Notes: generated by a model not told the origin, from the letters alone. Positions 24,509-33,981 are shown, counted from the first letter of the stretch. The stretch is DNA of 64,000 nt from Chryseobacterium sp. KACC 21268 (GCA_028736075.1 CP117875.1:3224001-3288000), one strand, 5' to 3'. Program-made: numbers and translations.

Positions 24509-26146
24509 TTATCCTAATAAAAGCGTCAATGGACTTTCCAGATAAGTTCTAAGCGTTTGCAAGAACTGAGCACCTGTTGCGCCATCGATTACTCTGTGGT
24601 CACAAGCTAGAGACAATTTCATTGTGTTTCCAACAACAATCTGTCCGTTTTTTACAATCGGTTTCTCCACGATGGCTCCTACAGATAAGATTGCAGAATT
24701 CGGTTGGTTGATGATCGATGTAAACGTCTCGATTCCGAACATTCCAAGATTTGAAACAGAGAAAGTAGAACCTTCCATTTCGTTAGCTTTAAGCGCTTTT
24801 GTTTTCGCTCTTCCAGCCATATCTTTTACAGATGCGGAGATGTCGTTGTAAGACATAAAGTCTGTATTCTTCAATACTGGAACTACCAATCCGTCCGGAA
24901 CAGCTACTGCTACCCCAACGTTGATATTCCCGTGGTGGATGATCTTGTCACCTGCCCAAGAAGAATTAACCTGTGGATGTTTTCTCAATGCCACTGCAAC
25001 CGCTTTGATCACCATATCGTTGAAAGATACTTTGGTATCTGGCACAGCATTCATTTCTTTTCTCGCTTCGATCGCCTTATCCATGTTGATCTCAACAGTC
25101 AGATAATAATGTGGCGCAGTGAATTTACTTTCACCCAATCTCTTCGCGATGATGTTTCTCATTTGAGAATTCACAGTTTCAGAATCTTCTCCTGGCGTGA
25201 ATGCTACACTTGGCTGAGCAGAAACCGCTTTCGGCGCTGAAGCTGCAGCTGCTGGCTGAGCAGACGGCTGATAGTTTTCAACATCCTTTTTCACGATTCT
25301 TCCGTTCTCACCAGAACCTTTGATAGCGGAGAAATCTACACCTTTATCTTGTGCGATTTTTTTAGCCAAAGGAGAGATCGCGATTCTTTCACCTGTAGAA
25401 GATGCAGCCACTGGAGCCTCTTCTTTTTTATCTTCAGCTTTGGTTTCTGTTTTAGCTTCTGCTTTTGGAGCAGCTGCTTTTTTACCGCCACCTGAAACCA
25501 CACCAGAAACGTCTGTTCCTGCAGGGCCGATGATTGCTAAAATCTTATCTACTTCCGCAGCGTCACCTTCAGCAACACCTTGGTATAATAAAGTTCCGTT
25601 CACTTCAGATTCGAAATCCTGAACAGCTTTGTCAGTTTCGATCTCTGCAAGGATGTCACCTTCTTTTACAGTGTCACCAACGTTCTTTTGCCATTTTGCA
25701 ACTTTCCCTTCGGTCATTGTATCAGAAAGACGAGGCATTGTAATCACCTCTACACCTTCAGGCACTTCGGCTCCGCTCGTTGATTCAGTGCTTTCAGTTT
25801 CTACATCTGTAGATTCGCCTTGCGTTTTTGATTCTTCCTCAGATTTACTTTCAGCAGCAGCTTCCGGTTTTGCACCTCCGCCATTCGTTAGTGAAGAAAT
25901 ATCTTCTCCTTCTTTACCTATGATTGCCAAAATAGAATCTACTGGTGCAGCAGAACCTTCCTCTACACCAACGAATAATAATGTTCCGTTGATCTCGGAT
26001 TCAAAATCCTGAACTGCTTTATCTGTTTCGATCTCTGCAAGAATATCACCTTCTTTTACAGTATCACCAACTTTTTTGTGCCATTTTGAAACTTTGCCTT
26101 CCGTCATCGTATCCGACAAACGGGGCATCGTAATTACTTCTGCCAT
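24509..26146 (-). CDS. pdhC: Pyruvate dehydrogenase E2, dihydrolipoyl acetyltransferase
   Basis: 545 residues. Two lipoyl domains (each with EIETDKAVQDFES, the Lys being lipoylated) at about 1-80 and 133-213, separated by Ala/Glu/Ser-rich linkers. A peripheral subunit-binding domain is at about 260-295 (ISPLAKKIAQDKGVDFSAIK), and the catalytic domain ends in SLACDHRVIDGATGAQFL (active His and Asp). It transfers acetyl from E1 to CoA, forming the core of the complex. It starts 16 bases after pdhA ends. The lipoyl repeats are nearly identical at DNA level, so the region is prone to misassembly. Confidence 0.95.
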   Translation of the reverse strand: MAEVITMPRLSDTMTEGKVSKWHKKVGDTVKEGDILAEIETDKAVQDFESEINGTLLFVGVEEGSAAPVDSILAIIGKEGEDISSLTNGGGAKPEAAAESKSEEESKTQGESTDVETESTESTSGAEVPEGVEVITMPRLSDTMTEGKVAKWQKNVGDTVKEGDILAEIETDKAVQDFESEVNGTLLYQGVAEGDAAEVDKILAIIGPAGTDVSGVVSGGGKKAAAPKAEAKTETKAEDKKEEAPVAASSTGERIAISPLAKKIAQDKGVDFSAIKGSGENGRIVKKDVENYQPSAQPAAAASAPKAVSAQPSVAFTPGEDSETVNSQMRNIIAKRLGESKFTAPHYYLTVEINMDKAIEARKEMNAVPDTKVSFNDMVIKAVAVALRKHPQVNSSWAGDKIIHHGNINVGVAVAVPDGLVVPVLKNTDFMSYNDISASVKDMAGRAKTKALKANEMEGSTFSVSNLGMFGIETFTSIINQPNSAILSVGAIVEKPIVKNGQIVVGNTMKLSLACDHRVIDGATGAQFLQTLRTYLESPLTLLLG

Positions 26147-26162
26147 AATTTTTTTTATAAAA

Positions 26163-27167
26163 TTAATTATTTTCTAATTTGTTGATGAATGGATAATCCG
26201 GAGTGGAATATACATAGTCATAAAGAAGATTTGCATCTGGATACGGAGAATTCTCCATAAACTCTACACATTCTTCTACAAACTCTCTTGATTTTTCTTC
26301 CAAAGCGTCCAATTCTTCTTGGGTCGCCCAATTGTTATCAAAGATTCTTTGTTTCACAATCTCGATCGGATCTTCCAATTTGTATTGCGCCACTTCGTCT
26401 TTTGATCTGTAAGGTTCAGCATCCGACATAGAGTGACCTCTGTAACGGTATGTTCTAGCCTCGATGAAAGTTGGTCCGTCTCCTCTTCTTGCTCTTTCGA
26501 TCGCTTCGTAAGCCGCTTCTGCCACTTTCTCTGGATCCATTGCATCTACAGGAAGACAAGGCATCTCATATCCTAATCCTAATTTATAAATATCTTCGTG
26601 GTTGGCAGTTCTTTTCACAGATGTTCCCATTGCGTAACCATTGTTCTCACAAACGAATACCACAGGAAGTTTCCAGTTCATTGCCATATTGAAAGTCTCG
26701 TGAAGCGCACCCTGACGAACAGCACCATCACCCATAAAACAGATGTTGACCGCTTTTCTGTCAAAATATTTGTCACCGAAAGCAATACCTGCTCCCAAAG
26801 GAATCTGACCGCCAACGATACCGTGACCACCATAAAAACGGTGTTCTTTACTGAAAATATGCATAGAACCTCCCATTCCCTGAGATGTTCCTGTAGCTTT
26901 TCCACAAAGTTCTGCCATGATTCTTTTTGGGTCAACGCCCATTGCCATTGGATGGATGTGACATCTGTATGCTGTGATCATACTGTCTTTGGAAAGGTCC
27001 ATTGCGTGGGTAAAACCTGCTGGAATGGCTTCCTGACCGTTATAAAGGTGTAAGAAACCTCTGATTTTCTGTTTAAGATAAAGAGAACGGCATTTGTCTT
27101 CAAACCTTCTCCACATCGTCATTTCTTCATACCATTTAAGGTAGACTTCTTTTGAAAATTCTTTCAT
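26163..27167 (-). CDS. pdhA: Pyruvate dehydrogenase E1 component, alpha subunit
   Basis: 334 residues starting MKEFSKEVYLKWYEEMTMWR; the frame is open farther upstream, but the extension is not homologous. The thiamine-diphosphate motif GDGAVRQGALHETFNMAMNW then ENN is intact, and the phosphorylation-loop region RYRGHSMSDAEPYRSKDEV is present. It decarboxylates pyruvate and reductively acetylates E2. It needs a beta subunit, which is not in this window, so the E1-beta and E3 genes must be elsewhere. Operon: pdhA-pdhC, with a terminator at 24453. Confidence 0.95.
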   Translation of the reverse strand: MKEFSKEVYLKWYEEMTMWRRFEDKCRSLYLKQKIRGFLHLYNGQEAIPAGFTHAMDLSKDSMITAYRCHIHPMAMGVDPKRIMAELCGKATGTSQGMGGSMHIFSKEHRFYGGHGIVGGQIPLGAGIAFGDKYFDRKAVNICFMGDGAVRQGALHETFNMAMNWKLPVVFVCENNGYAMGTSVKRTANHEDIYKLGLGYEMPCLPVDAMDPEKVAEAAYEAIERARRGDGPTFIEARTYRYRGHSMSDAEPYRSKDEVAQYKLEDPIEIVKQRIFDNNWATQEELDALEEKSREFVEECVEFMENSPYPDANLLYDYVYSTPDYPFINKLENN

Positions 27168-27372
27168 TGTAATTTCGAAATATGTAGCAAAAATAAGAAA
27201 AAAATATTTCTTTATTGTATGCATATTATCATATTTTTCCACAGATTAAATTCATTAGGTCAATTTAATATAAAAAATTGCGCAATCGATTGCATTATTA
27301 ATGAACTTAATTCAAAGAGAGAAGTTTGGAGAAAATGATAAATGTTGTATATTGAGGTCGAAATTTTGCTGA

Positions 27373-27972
27373 ATGGAAATCAAAAACCCAATTATTATTA
27401 CGCTTTCGAGAGTTATCTCGAATTTCTTCAACCCGTTGGTTTCTCTTGTCATTTACTTTTTCTATTACAGTTACAAGAATTACACGTGGGAGCAGGCTTC
27501 TGCAAAGTTTTTACCGATCCTACTTTTACTGATCATTCCTGTTGCGCTTTGGATCTACAGAAATGTGAAGAATGGGAATTACACCAATATGGATGTTTCG
27601 AATCGCAAGCAACGGCATTCGCTTTACATCTTCATTATTATTGCAACGGTCATCTTCTTGGCCGTGGATTTTTACCTTCACAAGGAAATGGACTGGGCAA
27701 TTTTTATGCTTTGTATTCTATTAATATTGATGCAGGTCAGTAATTTCTTCATCAAAAGTTCGATGCACACGAGTCTGAATATTTATGTTGCGGCTTTGTT
27801 CTTCACCATAGAACCAGTGATCGGGATCTTTTGGTTTCTGCTTTCAATCGTCATTGCAATTACCAGAGTGATCCTCAAAAGACACACACCAAAAGAAGTT
27901 TTGTCCGGTGGCGCGATCGCTATTTTTGTATCTTTAATCTATCTTGTAATGGTGAACGCCATTATTTTCTAA
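27373..27972 (+). CDS. PAP2-family membrane phosphatase
   Basis: 199 residues with about six membrane helices. Motifs: KSSMHTSLNIYV (C2-like, catalytic His) and TRVILKRHTPKEVLSGG (C3-like, R and H). These correspond to the PAP2/lipid phosphate phosphatase core, with a weak first motif (NMDVSNRKQRHSLY, K-R-H). It probably removes phosphate from a lipid such as undecaprenyl pyrophosphate, phosphatidic acid or a sphingoid phosphate. Divergent from pdhA. The BlaI gene follows 13 bases on and may be cotranscribed. Confidence 0.8.
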   Translation: MEIKNPIIITLSRVISNFFNPLVSLVIYFFYYSYKNYTWEQASAKFLPILLLLIIPVALWIYRNVKNGNYTNMDVSNRKQRHSLYIFIIIATVIFLAVDFYLHKEMDWAIFMLCILLILMQVSNFFIKSSMHTSLNIYVAALFFTIEPVIGIFWFLLSIVIAITRVILKRHTPKEVLSGGAIAIFVSLIYLVMVNAIIF

Positions 27973-27985
27973 AATATTTATTTTT

Positions 27986-28474
27986 ATGATGTTACAAACG
28001 TTAACGCCTTCTGAAGAAGAAATAATGCAACTCATCTGGCACAAAGGTCAAATCTACTTCCGAGAATTGATGGACATTTATCCAGAACCAAAACCTCATC
28101 AAAACACAGTTTCCACATTCTTGAAAATCCTGGTGGACAAAGATTATCTTTCAACCGAAAAACAAGGCAGAATCTATCTTTACACGCCAACAATCGGTTT
28201 TGATGATTACAAGAAATTTGTTCTAAAACGCTTTCTAGAAACTTACTTCAACAATTCAGGAAGCGAATTATTGAAAGTTTTGGTTGAAGAAAAATTTGTC
28301 GAATCAAAAGACTTTAACCAGTTTTTTGAGGGAAAAACTACCGACGTTTCTTTCAAAGAAAATATTGAGGAAGACAATCACATTCAGGATTTCATCAAAG
28401 AAATCACTGGCGAGAAAAAGTCAAAGAAAAAAGATAAAAAGGAAAAGAAAAAAGGTAAAAAGAAAAGCAAATAA
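27986..28474 (+). CDS. BlaI/MecI/CopY-family regulator with Lys-rich tail
   Basis: 162 residues (161 if translation starts at the second ATG). Residues 1-75 are the BlaI winged helix (LTPSEEEIMQLIWHKGQIYF and NTVSTFLKILVDKDYL); the middle dimerises. The C-terminal 30 residues are an unusual basic tail (EKKSKKKDKKEKKKGKKKSK), not part of the typical 120-residue BlaI. No BlaR1 sensor protease gene is adjacent, so its trigger is not apparent. The next gene encodes a DUF4153 membrane protein 53 bases on. Confidence 0.87.
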   Translation: MMLQTLTPSEEEIMQLIWHKGQIYFRELMDIYPEPKPHQNTVSTFLKILVDKDYLSTEKQGRIYLYTPTIGFDDYKKFVLKRFLETYFNNSGSELLKVLVEEKFVESKDFNQFFEGKTTDVSFKENIEEDNHIQDFIKEITGEKKSKKKDKKEKKKGKKKSK

Positions 28475-28527
28475 GATGTAGAATTTTTTACTTTCGATTA
28501 TAATTTAATTCTCAAACCTCCAACATT

Positions 28528-30324
28528 ATGAATCAAAAGTTAAACGAGATTTTCGGGAAAGCGAGTTTTGCCATTCGGCAATTCCCTTTGGTTTTATTGA
28601 TGGCTTTGTCGGCTTCGATTTCTTTGATGTTCATCGCTGAGGAAAATTTCCGTACTAGCGAAAAAGTTTTCACGTTGACCAAATTGATGTTGGTTTTTTG
28701 CTTGGGAATTTCATTGTTGTTTGGTTTGAAGATCCTTTCGCAGAGAATTGGAAAACAAATCTTGCTCGAAGTTGGCGGAATTTCATTCTTAATAGGATTC
28801 TATTTTCTGTTGCCAAAATTGCAAAAAGATTTCACCGAAGTTTATGCATTTCTACTAATTCCAACTTTCATTTTATCGCATCTTTTCGTTTCGTTTGCTT
28901 CATTTTTCAGGCAGAAAACCGAGATGCATTTTTGGCAATACAACAAGAATCTTTTCATTAATATTGTCTTGACTGTGATTTTCACAGGCGTTTTGACTGG
29001 CGGAGTCGAATTGGCGATTGTCGCGGTGGACAAGCTTTTTGATTTTAATTTTAATGATAAAATATATCTGCGCTTTTTTTATTTATTAGCCATATTTGGA
29101 AGTAGTTTTATCTTTCTTTTATTCAATGAAAAAGGTTTGGAATATCTGGAAAAAGAAGGCAATTATCCAGTCGTTCTGAAATTTTTCACGCAATATATTC
29201 TGATCCCACTCCTTATTATATATGTTGTCATCTTGTATTTCTATTCGGCGAAGATCCTCATCAATTGGGAATTGCCGAGAGGTTGGGTTTCATATCTTGT
29301 GCTCGCCTACTCGATTGTTGGGATTTTGGCGATATTGCTGGTTCATCCTTTGAAAGAAAACTCGGCGAAATCTTGGGTCAAAATGTTCTCAAAGATCTTC
29401 TACTTTACCTTAATTCCATTATTGATTTTACTTTTCACCGCCATTTTTACAAGGATCCTGGAATACGGATACACGGAACCGAGATACTTTGTCGTGCTAC
29501 TTTCAATTTGGTTGGCTACAGTCGTTTTCTATTTTATCATTAATAAAAATGCAAGTATCAAATTCATTCCAACGAGTTTGTTTGCCTTTGGATTGTTTGC
29601 TTTGATATTCCCTTATCTCAATACATTTTCCGTAGCAAAACGAAGTCAGAAAAATCAACTGCTTCAAATCCTCAATGAAAATAAATTGCTTGACAACAAC
29701 CAGAAAATCGATTTTTCCAGGCGAGTTGTCGATAGCACAGCGACGGAAATTGCGAACAAGTTTGAATTTTTGGGCAAAAGGAATGAAACCGAATCTCTAA
29801 TCAAATTAATAGACGACAAACAGAAAGATCTAGCTAAAGATATTGCTCAGTCTAAAAATTCATATTCGCTTTACTACATTGTAAAAGACCAATTTTCTAA
29901 TATTAAAAAGACAGATAAATCGACCTCGGATTATCAAAGATTAGAATTAATTTCAAATCAACAAATTGTAGATGTTAGTGGTTACGATTATGTTGTTTAT
30001 TTCAACAGATATAACCACAGCGCCAAAACGATTGGCAATGACACGTTTGAGATCTTCGACAGAATCACAGATGAGGAACCGCAGTTCAAAGTTATTTTAA
30101 ATTCTAAAGAAGAAGCCGATTTTTCTTCATTGATCAAAGATCTAAAAACAAAATACAAAGGAAAAATCGGAAAAATAAATTTACCCGAAATGGCGATGGA
30201 AGGTGATCTGGAAAAGTATCATCTCAAAATATCACTGGGAAATTTGATCATTGAAAAGCACAAAAACAATTCTTCACCAACCATAGATTTTGAAAACGCC
30301 TATTTGTTGATCAAGAAAAAGTAA
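28528..30324 (+). CDS. DUF4153 membrane protein
   Basis: 598 residues. About ten hydrophobic helices over residues 18-370, with the DUF4153 signature region FFRQKTEMHFWQYNKNLFIN and a family-typical GVLTGGVELAIVAVDKLF. The C-terminal 220 residues are soluble, with mixed alpha/beta, and probably cytoplasmic or periplasmic. Function of the family is unknown. It follows the BlaI-type regulator, which could control it, but that is inference from spacing only. Confidence 0.83.
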   Translation: MNQKLNEIFGKASFAIRQFPLVLLMALSASISLMFIAEENFRTSEKVFTLTKLMLVFCLGISLLFGLKILSQRIGKQILLEVGGISFLIGFYFLLPKLQKDFTEVYAFLLIPTFILSHLFVSFASFFRQKTEMHFWQYNKNLFINIVLTVIFTGVLTGGVELAIVAVDKLFDFNFNDKIYLRFFYLLAIFGSSFIFLLFNEKGLEYLEKEGNYPVVLKFFTQYILIPLLIIYVVILYFYSAKILINWELPRGWVSYLVLAYSIVGILAILLVHPLKENSAKSWVKMFSKIFYFTLIPLLILLFTAIFTRILEYGYTEPRYFVVLLSIWLATVVFYFIINKNASIKFIPTSLFAFGLFALIFPYLNTFSVAKRSQKNQLLQILNENKLLDNNQKIDFSRRVVDSTATEIANKFEFLGKRNETESLIKLIDDKQKDLAKDIAQSKNSYSLYYIVKDQFSNIKKTDKSTSDYQRLELISNQQIVDVSGYDYVVYFNRYNHSAKTIGNDTFEIFDRITDEEPQFKVILNSKEEADFSSLIKDLKTKYKGKIGKINLPEMAMEGDLEKYHLKISLGNLIIEKHKNNSSPTIDFENAYLLIKKK

Positions 30325-30370
30325 GATTTTAAAATCATTTTTCAGAGGTCAATTTGATAAATTACAAGCA

Positions 30371-30402
30371 CAAAAAAAAGCGATCTAAAAATAGATCGCT
30401 TT
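30371..30402 (-). terminator. Terminator of the RRM gene
   Basis: 11-bp perfect stem (30377-30387 with 30392-30402), AAAA loop, with an eight-base T-run on the minus strand. Confidence 0.85.
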
Positions 30403-30422
30403 CTTGTTTTGTTAAAGGGATA

Positions 30423-30782
30423 TTACCAACGGCCGCCTCCACCGCCTCCACGGTTTTCTCCACCACCGTAACCACCTCCACGGTTGTTACCACCTCCGTA
30501 ACCACCACCACGGTTGTTATCGAAAGATCTTCTTGGTTTCTCTTCTCTTGGTCTAGCCTCGGTAACATTTAGTATTTTACCGTTAAATTCTTTCTGATTT
30601 AAAGCATCTAATGCTTGTTTTCCTTCTTCGTCTCCCATTTCTACGAAACCAAATCCTTTTGATCTCCCAGTGTCACGGTCAGTAATGATCTTTGCAGAAG
30701 TTACTTCTCCAAATTCTTCGAATAATTCTTGCAACTGATAATCTTTAGTTGCGTAATTGATGTTTGAAACAAAAATGTTCAT
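30423..30782 (-). CDS. Glycine-rich RNA-binding protein (RRM)
   Basis: 119 residues. One RRM domain (1-80) with RNP2 MNIFVSNI and RNP1 KGFGFVEM, the aromatic residues intact, followed by a Gly-rich RGG-type tail with NNRGGGYGGG repeats. Bacteroidota and cyanobacteria carry such RNA chaperones, often cold-inducible, thought to stabilise or remodel mRNA. The tail is low complexity, and frames of the other strand there are artefacts. Confidence 0.94.
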   Translation of the reverse strand: MNIFVSNINYATKDYQLQELFEEFGEVTSAKIITDRDTGRSKGFGFVEMGDEEGKQALDALNQKEFNGKILNVTEARPREEKPRRSFDNNRGGGYGGGNNRGGGYGGGENRGGGGGGRW

Positions 30783-30937
30783 TTTAAAAAAAAATTAAGT
30801 TAACTGTTGTTTTAATATTATATCAGGAAAAACAACAAAAGAAGATTATTGATTTCAAATATAATTGAGTGCAAGATACAATTATTTTTGAATAATTATA
30901 TATTTTGAAAATTAATTTAAAGTGAATTGAAAATCTG

Positions 30938-31798
30938 TCAATCCACCTGTTTTCCTCGGCTTGCTTCCAATATCCGGAACCAATCTATTGCTTCCAAATC
31001 AATCAATAGTGATTTTTTCAAGTGTCTGACGGTTTCTACTTTAGAGGTTCCGATCACGGGAATGATCTTCGCTAGAGGCTTCAAAATAAATGCTAACAAC
31101 AGCTGGTTTTCCTCAACATCATATTTATCAGCAAGCTCTTTCAGGACATTGCCAATAATGATATTCTGGTCTGTCTTTTCCGAGAAATAATTTCCCATCA
31201 CAGACCAGGCCATCGGTCTCAGACCTTTGCGCATCAATTGCTCCAAAGTACCATCATAGAAAGCGTCCAAATGATTGACTGAGACTTCGATTTGATTTGT
31301 TACTAAAGGAAAATATTGATTCAATAAGTCGAATTGGGAAGCAGAAAAGTTGCTCACGCCAAATTCTTTCACTTTCCCTTGGGACTTCAAAGTTTCAAAG
31401 ACCTTGGCAACCTTTTCTGGATCCAACAAAGGCGAAGGGCGATGCAAGAGAAGAAGGTCAAGATAATCTGTTTTCAAATTACTGAGACTCTCATCAACAC
31501 AATTCAGGATATAATCAGGTTCGTAGTTGTAATATTTGAGAAGCGATGGCTTTTTCTCAGAATTCATCACAATTCCACATTTGGAGATCAATTGAATTTT
31601 ATCTCTTTCGATATTCATTCCTTTCCAGGCATTACCGAAAAGTTCTTCCGTAGTGTGACCTCCGTAAATATCGGCGTGATCGAAGGTACTGATCTCTTCC
31701 TCCAGGCAAACTTCTATCAGTTCCTGTACTTTTCTCTCGGAATGATCTGCGCCCCAAACGCCCCAACGCATTGTTCCAGCTATTAATTCTGAATACAT
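30938..31798 (-). CDS. Aldo/keto reductase
   Basis: 286 residues of a TIM-barrel NADPH-dependent oxidoreductase. The catalytic tetrad is readable: Asp and Tyr in TFDHADIYGGHTTEELFG, Lys in QLISKCGI, His in LLLLHRPSPL. C-terminal NADPH region KIIPVIGTSKVETVRHL. Substrate class (sugar aldehyde or ketone) not determined; close to the YdhF-type subgroup in the MRWGVWG start. Monocistronic as far as can be seen. Confidence 0.93.
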   Translation of the reverse strand: MYSELIAGTMRWGVWGADHSERKVQELIEVCLEEEISTFDHADIYGGHTTEELFGNAWKGMNIERDKIQLISKCGIVMNSEKKPSLLKYYNYEPDYILNCVDESLSNLKTDYLDLLLLHRPSPLLDPEKVAKVFETLKSQGKVKEFGVSNFSASQFDLLNQYFPLVTNQIEVSVNHLDAFYDGTLEQLMRKGLRPMAWSVMGNYFSEKTDQNIIIGNVLKELADKYDVEENQLLLAFILKPLAKIIPVIGTSKVETVRHLKKSLLIDLEAIDWFRILEASRGKQVD

Positions 31799-31846
31799 AT
31801 TAATAAATTTTTACAAATATATTATGTTAAACACAAAATACATTGA

Positions 31847-31854
31847 TAAATTTG
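31847..31854 (+). promoter_or_regulatory. -7 promoter box of the beta-helix gene
   Basis: TAAATTTG exactly fits TAnnTTTG, 21 bases before the ATG at 31876, and excludes the longer start at 31843. Confidence 0.45.
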
Positions 31855-31875
31855 ATATTCAAAAAATTTAAGTTT

Positions 31876-33321
31876 ATGAAGAAATTTACTCTTTTACTGA
31901 TGTTGGGTTGCGCTTTTGCCAAGGCTCAATTCACCAGTCCGAATAACGGAACCAGTTACACGCTGACCAGCTTATCTGCTGCTGCACCGACAGTTTTGGT
32001 GAAAAGTGGGACAGATTACACGCTGACTGCAGACCTTACACTTTCTGCCACAGACAAGCTTTTGATTGACGAAAACACAACCTTGAAGGTCAATTCCGGT
32101 GTTGCAATTTTCATCTATGGCGAGTACAAAACGTCTACTGATAATTTTACGATCACAGCAAGTACAGTTGGAAGTCCGTACAGAGGCATTCGCTTCGAAG
32201 AAGGTTCTGTTGCCGAGATGAAAAATACACGAGTTGAATATGGCGGCGGCGTTCGCGTTCTCACCACCGGATTTCTGATGGATAATTGTATTCTTTATAA
32301 AAACAACAATTCAGGAACTACAAATCTTGCCAGCAGTGCAGCTTTGGCGATTTTTCAGGGATCAGGACACGTGGTGAAAAACTCTCAGTTCCTGGAAAAC
32401 TCGAGAGCGGGAATCAATTCTGGAGCTTCAGGCGCTGTCTCAATTGATATCATTAATAATAATTTCTATGGGAACAATACAGACAATGGGAATTATCCGC
32501 AGATCAATATGGGGCCTTCTGGCGTAGATTCTACCAGAGTTTTGAACAATACCGTCATCGGGAACAGAGCCATCACCAAATCTGGCGGAATCTCGGTTTC
32601 AGGTTTGTTGGGAGGACTTAATCGCTTCAGAGTTCAAGGAAATACTGTAAGAGATAACAGATATGGAATCACGCATCAAGGTGGCGGAAGCAGCGGAATC
32701 ATCATTGATAACATCATTGAAAATAACAACACGGAAAATCTACCAAACCTGGGTGGAAGCGGAATCTCCCTCACAGGAACTCAAAAAGTAACGGTAAGAA
32801 ACAATCAGATCCGTGGCAATCTTTGGGGAATTACGGTTTTGAGCAATGCGATCATCGACCTTGGAACAGAAGCTGATCCTGGTAATAACATTTTCAAAAA
32901 CAATGCGAATGCAGGAAATACTGTTGCACTCTTCAACAACACTCCAAATCTTGTGAATGCCATTGGAAACTGCTGGCGAGAAGACGAACTTTCCACAGAC
33001 GCAATGGTGCAGGCCGTTATCGGAAGTCAAACTCCAAATACGGTTTCCTTCAAACCATACAATTGTGCTGATCCACTTGCTGTTTCAGATGTTTCGAGAT
33101 CATCTATGAAAATCTATCCAAATCCAAGCAAGAATCATTTTTTCCTTGACACAGAAAATGCAGGAAATATTGTGATCCAAGATCTAAGTGGGAAAGTCGT
33201 CCATTCTGCAATTGTGAACAAGGGAAAGAATGAAATCAACACCAATTTGCAATCTGGCGTGTACATCATCACCCAACAATATGAAGGGAAAAGATCAAAC
33301 ACAAAACTCATTATCAAATAA
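31876..33321 (+). CDS. Secreted right-handed beta-helix protein with T9SS tail
   Basis: 481 residues. Signal peptide MKKFTLLLMLGCAFAKAQ, then a parallel beta-helix region of about 22-residue coils rich in N and G (for example VKNSQFLENSRAGINSGASG, RVLNNTVIGNRAITKSGGIS and VRNNQIRGNLWGITVLSNAI). The end is a T9SS sorting domain, SSMKIYPNPSKNHFFLDTEN to GVYIITQQYEGKRSNTKLIIK. Beta-helix proteins of this kind bind or cleave polysaccharides, but no catalytic signature is clear, so surface binding or adhesion is an alternative. Confidence 0.86.
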   Translation: MKKFTLLLMLGCAFAKAQFTSPNNGTSYTLTSLSAAAPTVLVKSGTDYTLTADLTLSATDKLLIDENTTLKVNSGVAIFIYGEYKTSTDNFTITASTVGSPYRGIRFEEGSVAEMKNTRVEYGGGVRVLTTGFLMDNCILYKNNNSGTTNLASSAALAIFQGSGHVVKNSQFLENSRAGINSGASGAVSIDIINNNFYGNNTDNGNYPQINMGPSGVDSTRVLNNTVIGNRAITKSGGISVSGLLGGLNRFRVQGNTVRDNRYGITHQGGGSSGIIIDNIIENNNTENLPNLGGSGISLTGTQKVTVRNNQIRGNLWGITVLSNAIIDLGTEADPGNNIFKNNANAGNTVALFNNTPNLVNAIGNCWREDELSTDAMVQAVIGSQTPNTVSFKPYNCADPLAVSDVSRSSMKIYPNPSKNHFFLDTENAGNIVIQDLSGKVVHSAIVNKGKNEINTNLQSGVYIITQQYEGKRSNTKLIIK

Positions 33322-33344
33322 TTGATTTTGAAATCAAATCTCAC

Positions 33345-33373
33345 AAAAGCATCACAAATCGTGGTGCTTTTTT
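33345..33373 (+). terminator. Intrinsic terminator of the beta-helix gene
   Basis: 11-bp stem (33345-33355 with 33361-33371, one G-U), five-base loop, then six T. Confidence 0.8.
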
Positions 33374-33402
33374 CATATCCATAAATTGACTAAATTTGAT
33401 TT

Positions 33403-33960
33403 ATGAAGATCTCTATCAAAAATATGGTTTGCAACCGTTGTATTTCCGCCGTCCAGGCTATTTTTGATGAACTTGAGATTGAGTTTTCCAACATTGAACT
33501 TGGTGAAGTGGAAACTAAGAATGAGATTTCCGACAAAGTTCTCCAAAACCTGAATTCTAAACTAAAGTCCACTGGTTTTGAAATCTTGGAAGATTCATCC
33601 AAAAAACAGATCGAGAAGATCAAAAATCTGATCATCCAAAAAATATCTGAAGAAGATATCACCGAAGAATTCATTCTGACCGAATTTCTAAGTTCTGAGC
33701 TCAACAAAGATTACAGCGCGATTTCCAAGCTTTTCTCACAAAATGAAAATGTGACGTTGGAACAATATTTCATCCTTCAAAAAATTGAAAAGGTGAAGGA
33801 ACTTTTGCTTTATAAGGAATTCAATCTGACAGAAATTTCTTTGAAATTGGGTTACAAAAGTGTGCAGCATCTTTCCAATCAGTTCAAAAAGATCACAGGC
33901 TTCTCTCCTACCCAGTTTTTGAATTCTAATGAGAAACGGATTGCTTTGGATAAGGTTTGA
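33403..33960 (+). CDS. HMA-like domain fused to AraC-type HTH regulator
   Basis: 185 residues. N-terminal 75 residues have a ferredoxin-like fold pattern with MVCNRC at 8-13, matching the MxCxxC copper-binding motif of HMA domains. C-terminal half has the AraC double HTH (KELLLYKEFNLTEISLKLGY, KSVQHLSNQFKKITGFSPTQF). This architecture is a metal-sensing transcription factor typical of Bacteroidota, usually next to copper efflux genes; here its plausible client is 13 kb away (ATPase at 46525). A TAAATTTG box at 33391-33398 ends only 4 bases before the ATG, so the transcript may be nearly leaderless. Confidence 0.85.
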   Translation: MKISIKNMVCNRCISAVQAIFDELEIEFSNIELGEVETKNEISDKVLQNLNSKLKSTGFEILEDSSKKQIEKIKNLIIQKISEEDITEEFILTEFLSSELNKDYSAISKLFSQNENVTLEQYFILQKIEKVKELLLYKEFNLTEISLKLGYKSVQHLSNQFKKITGFSPTQFLNSNEKRIALDKV

Positions 33961-33981
33961 TCACAATTTTAAAGAAAACAA

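Noticed and set aside
26598-27053. 151-residue plus-strand frame
   Set aside because: Antisense to pdhA; Cys/His/Thr-rich content is an artefact of the complement.
27342-27743. 133-residue plus-strand frame
   Set aside because: Out-of-frame shadow of the PAP2 gene, which has family motifs.
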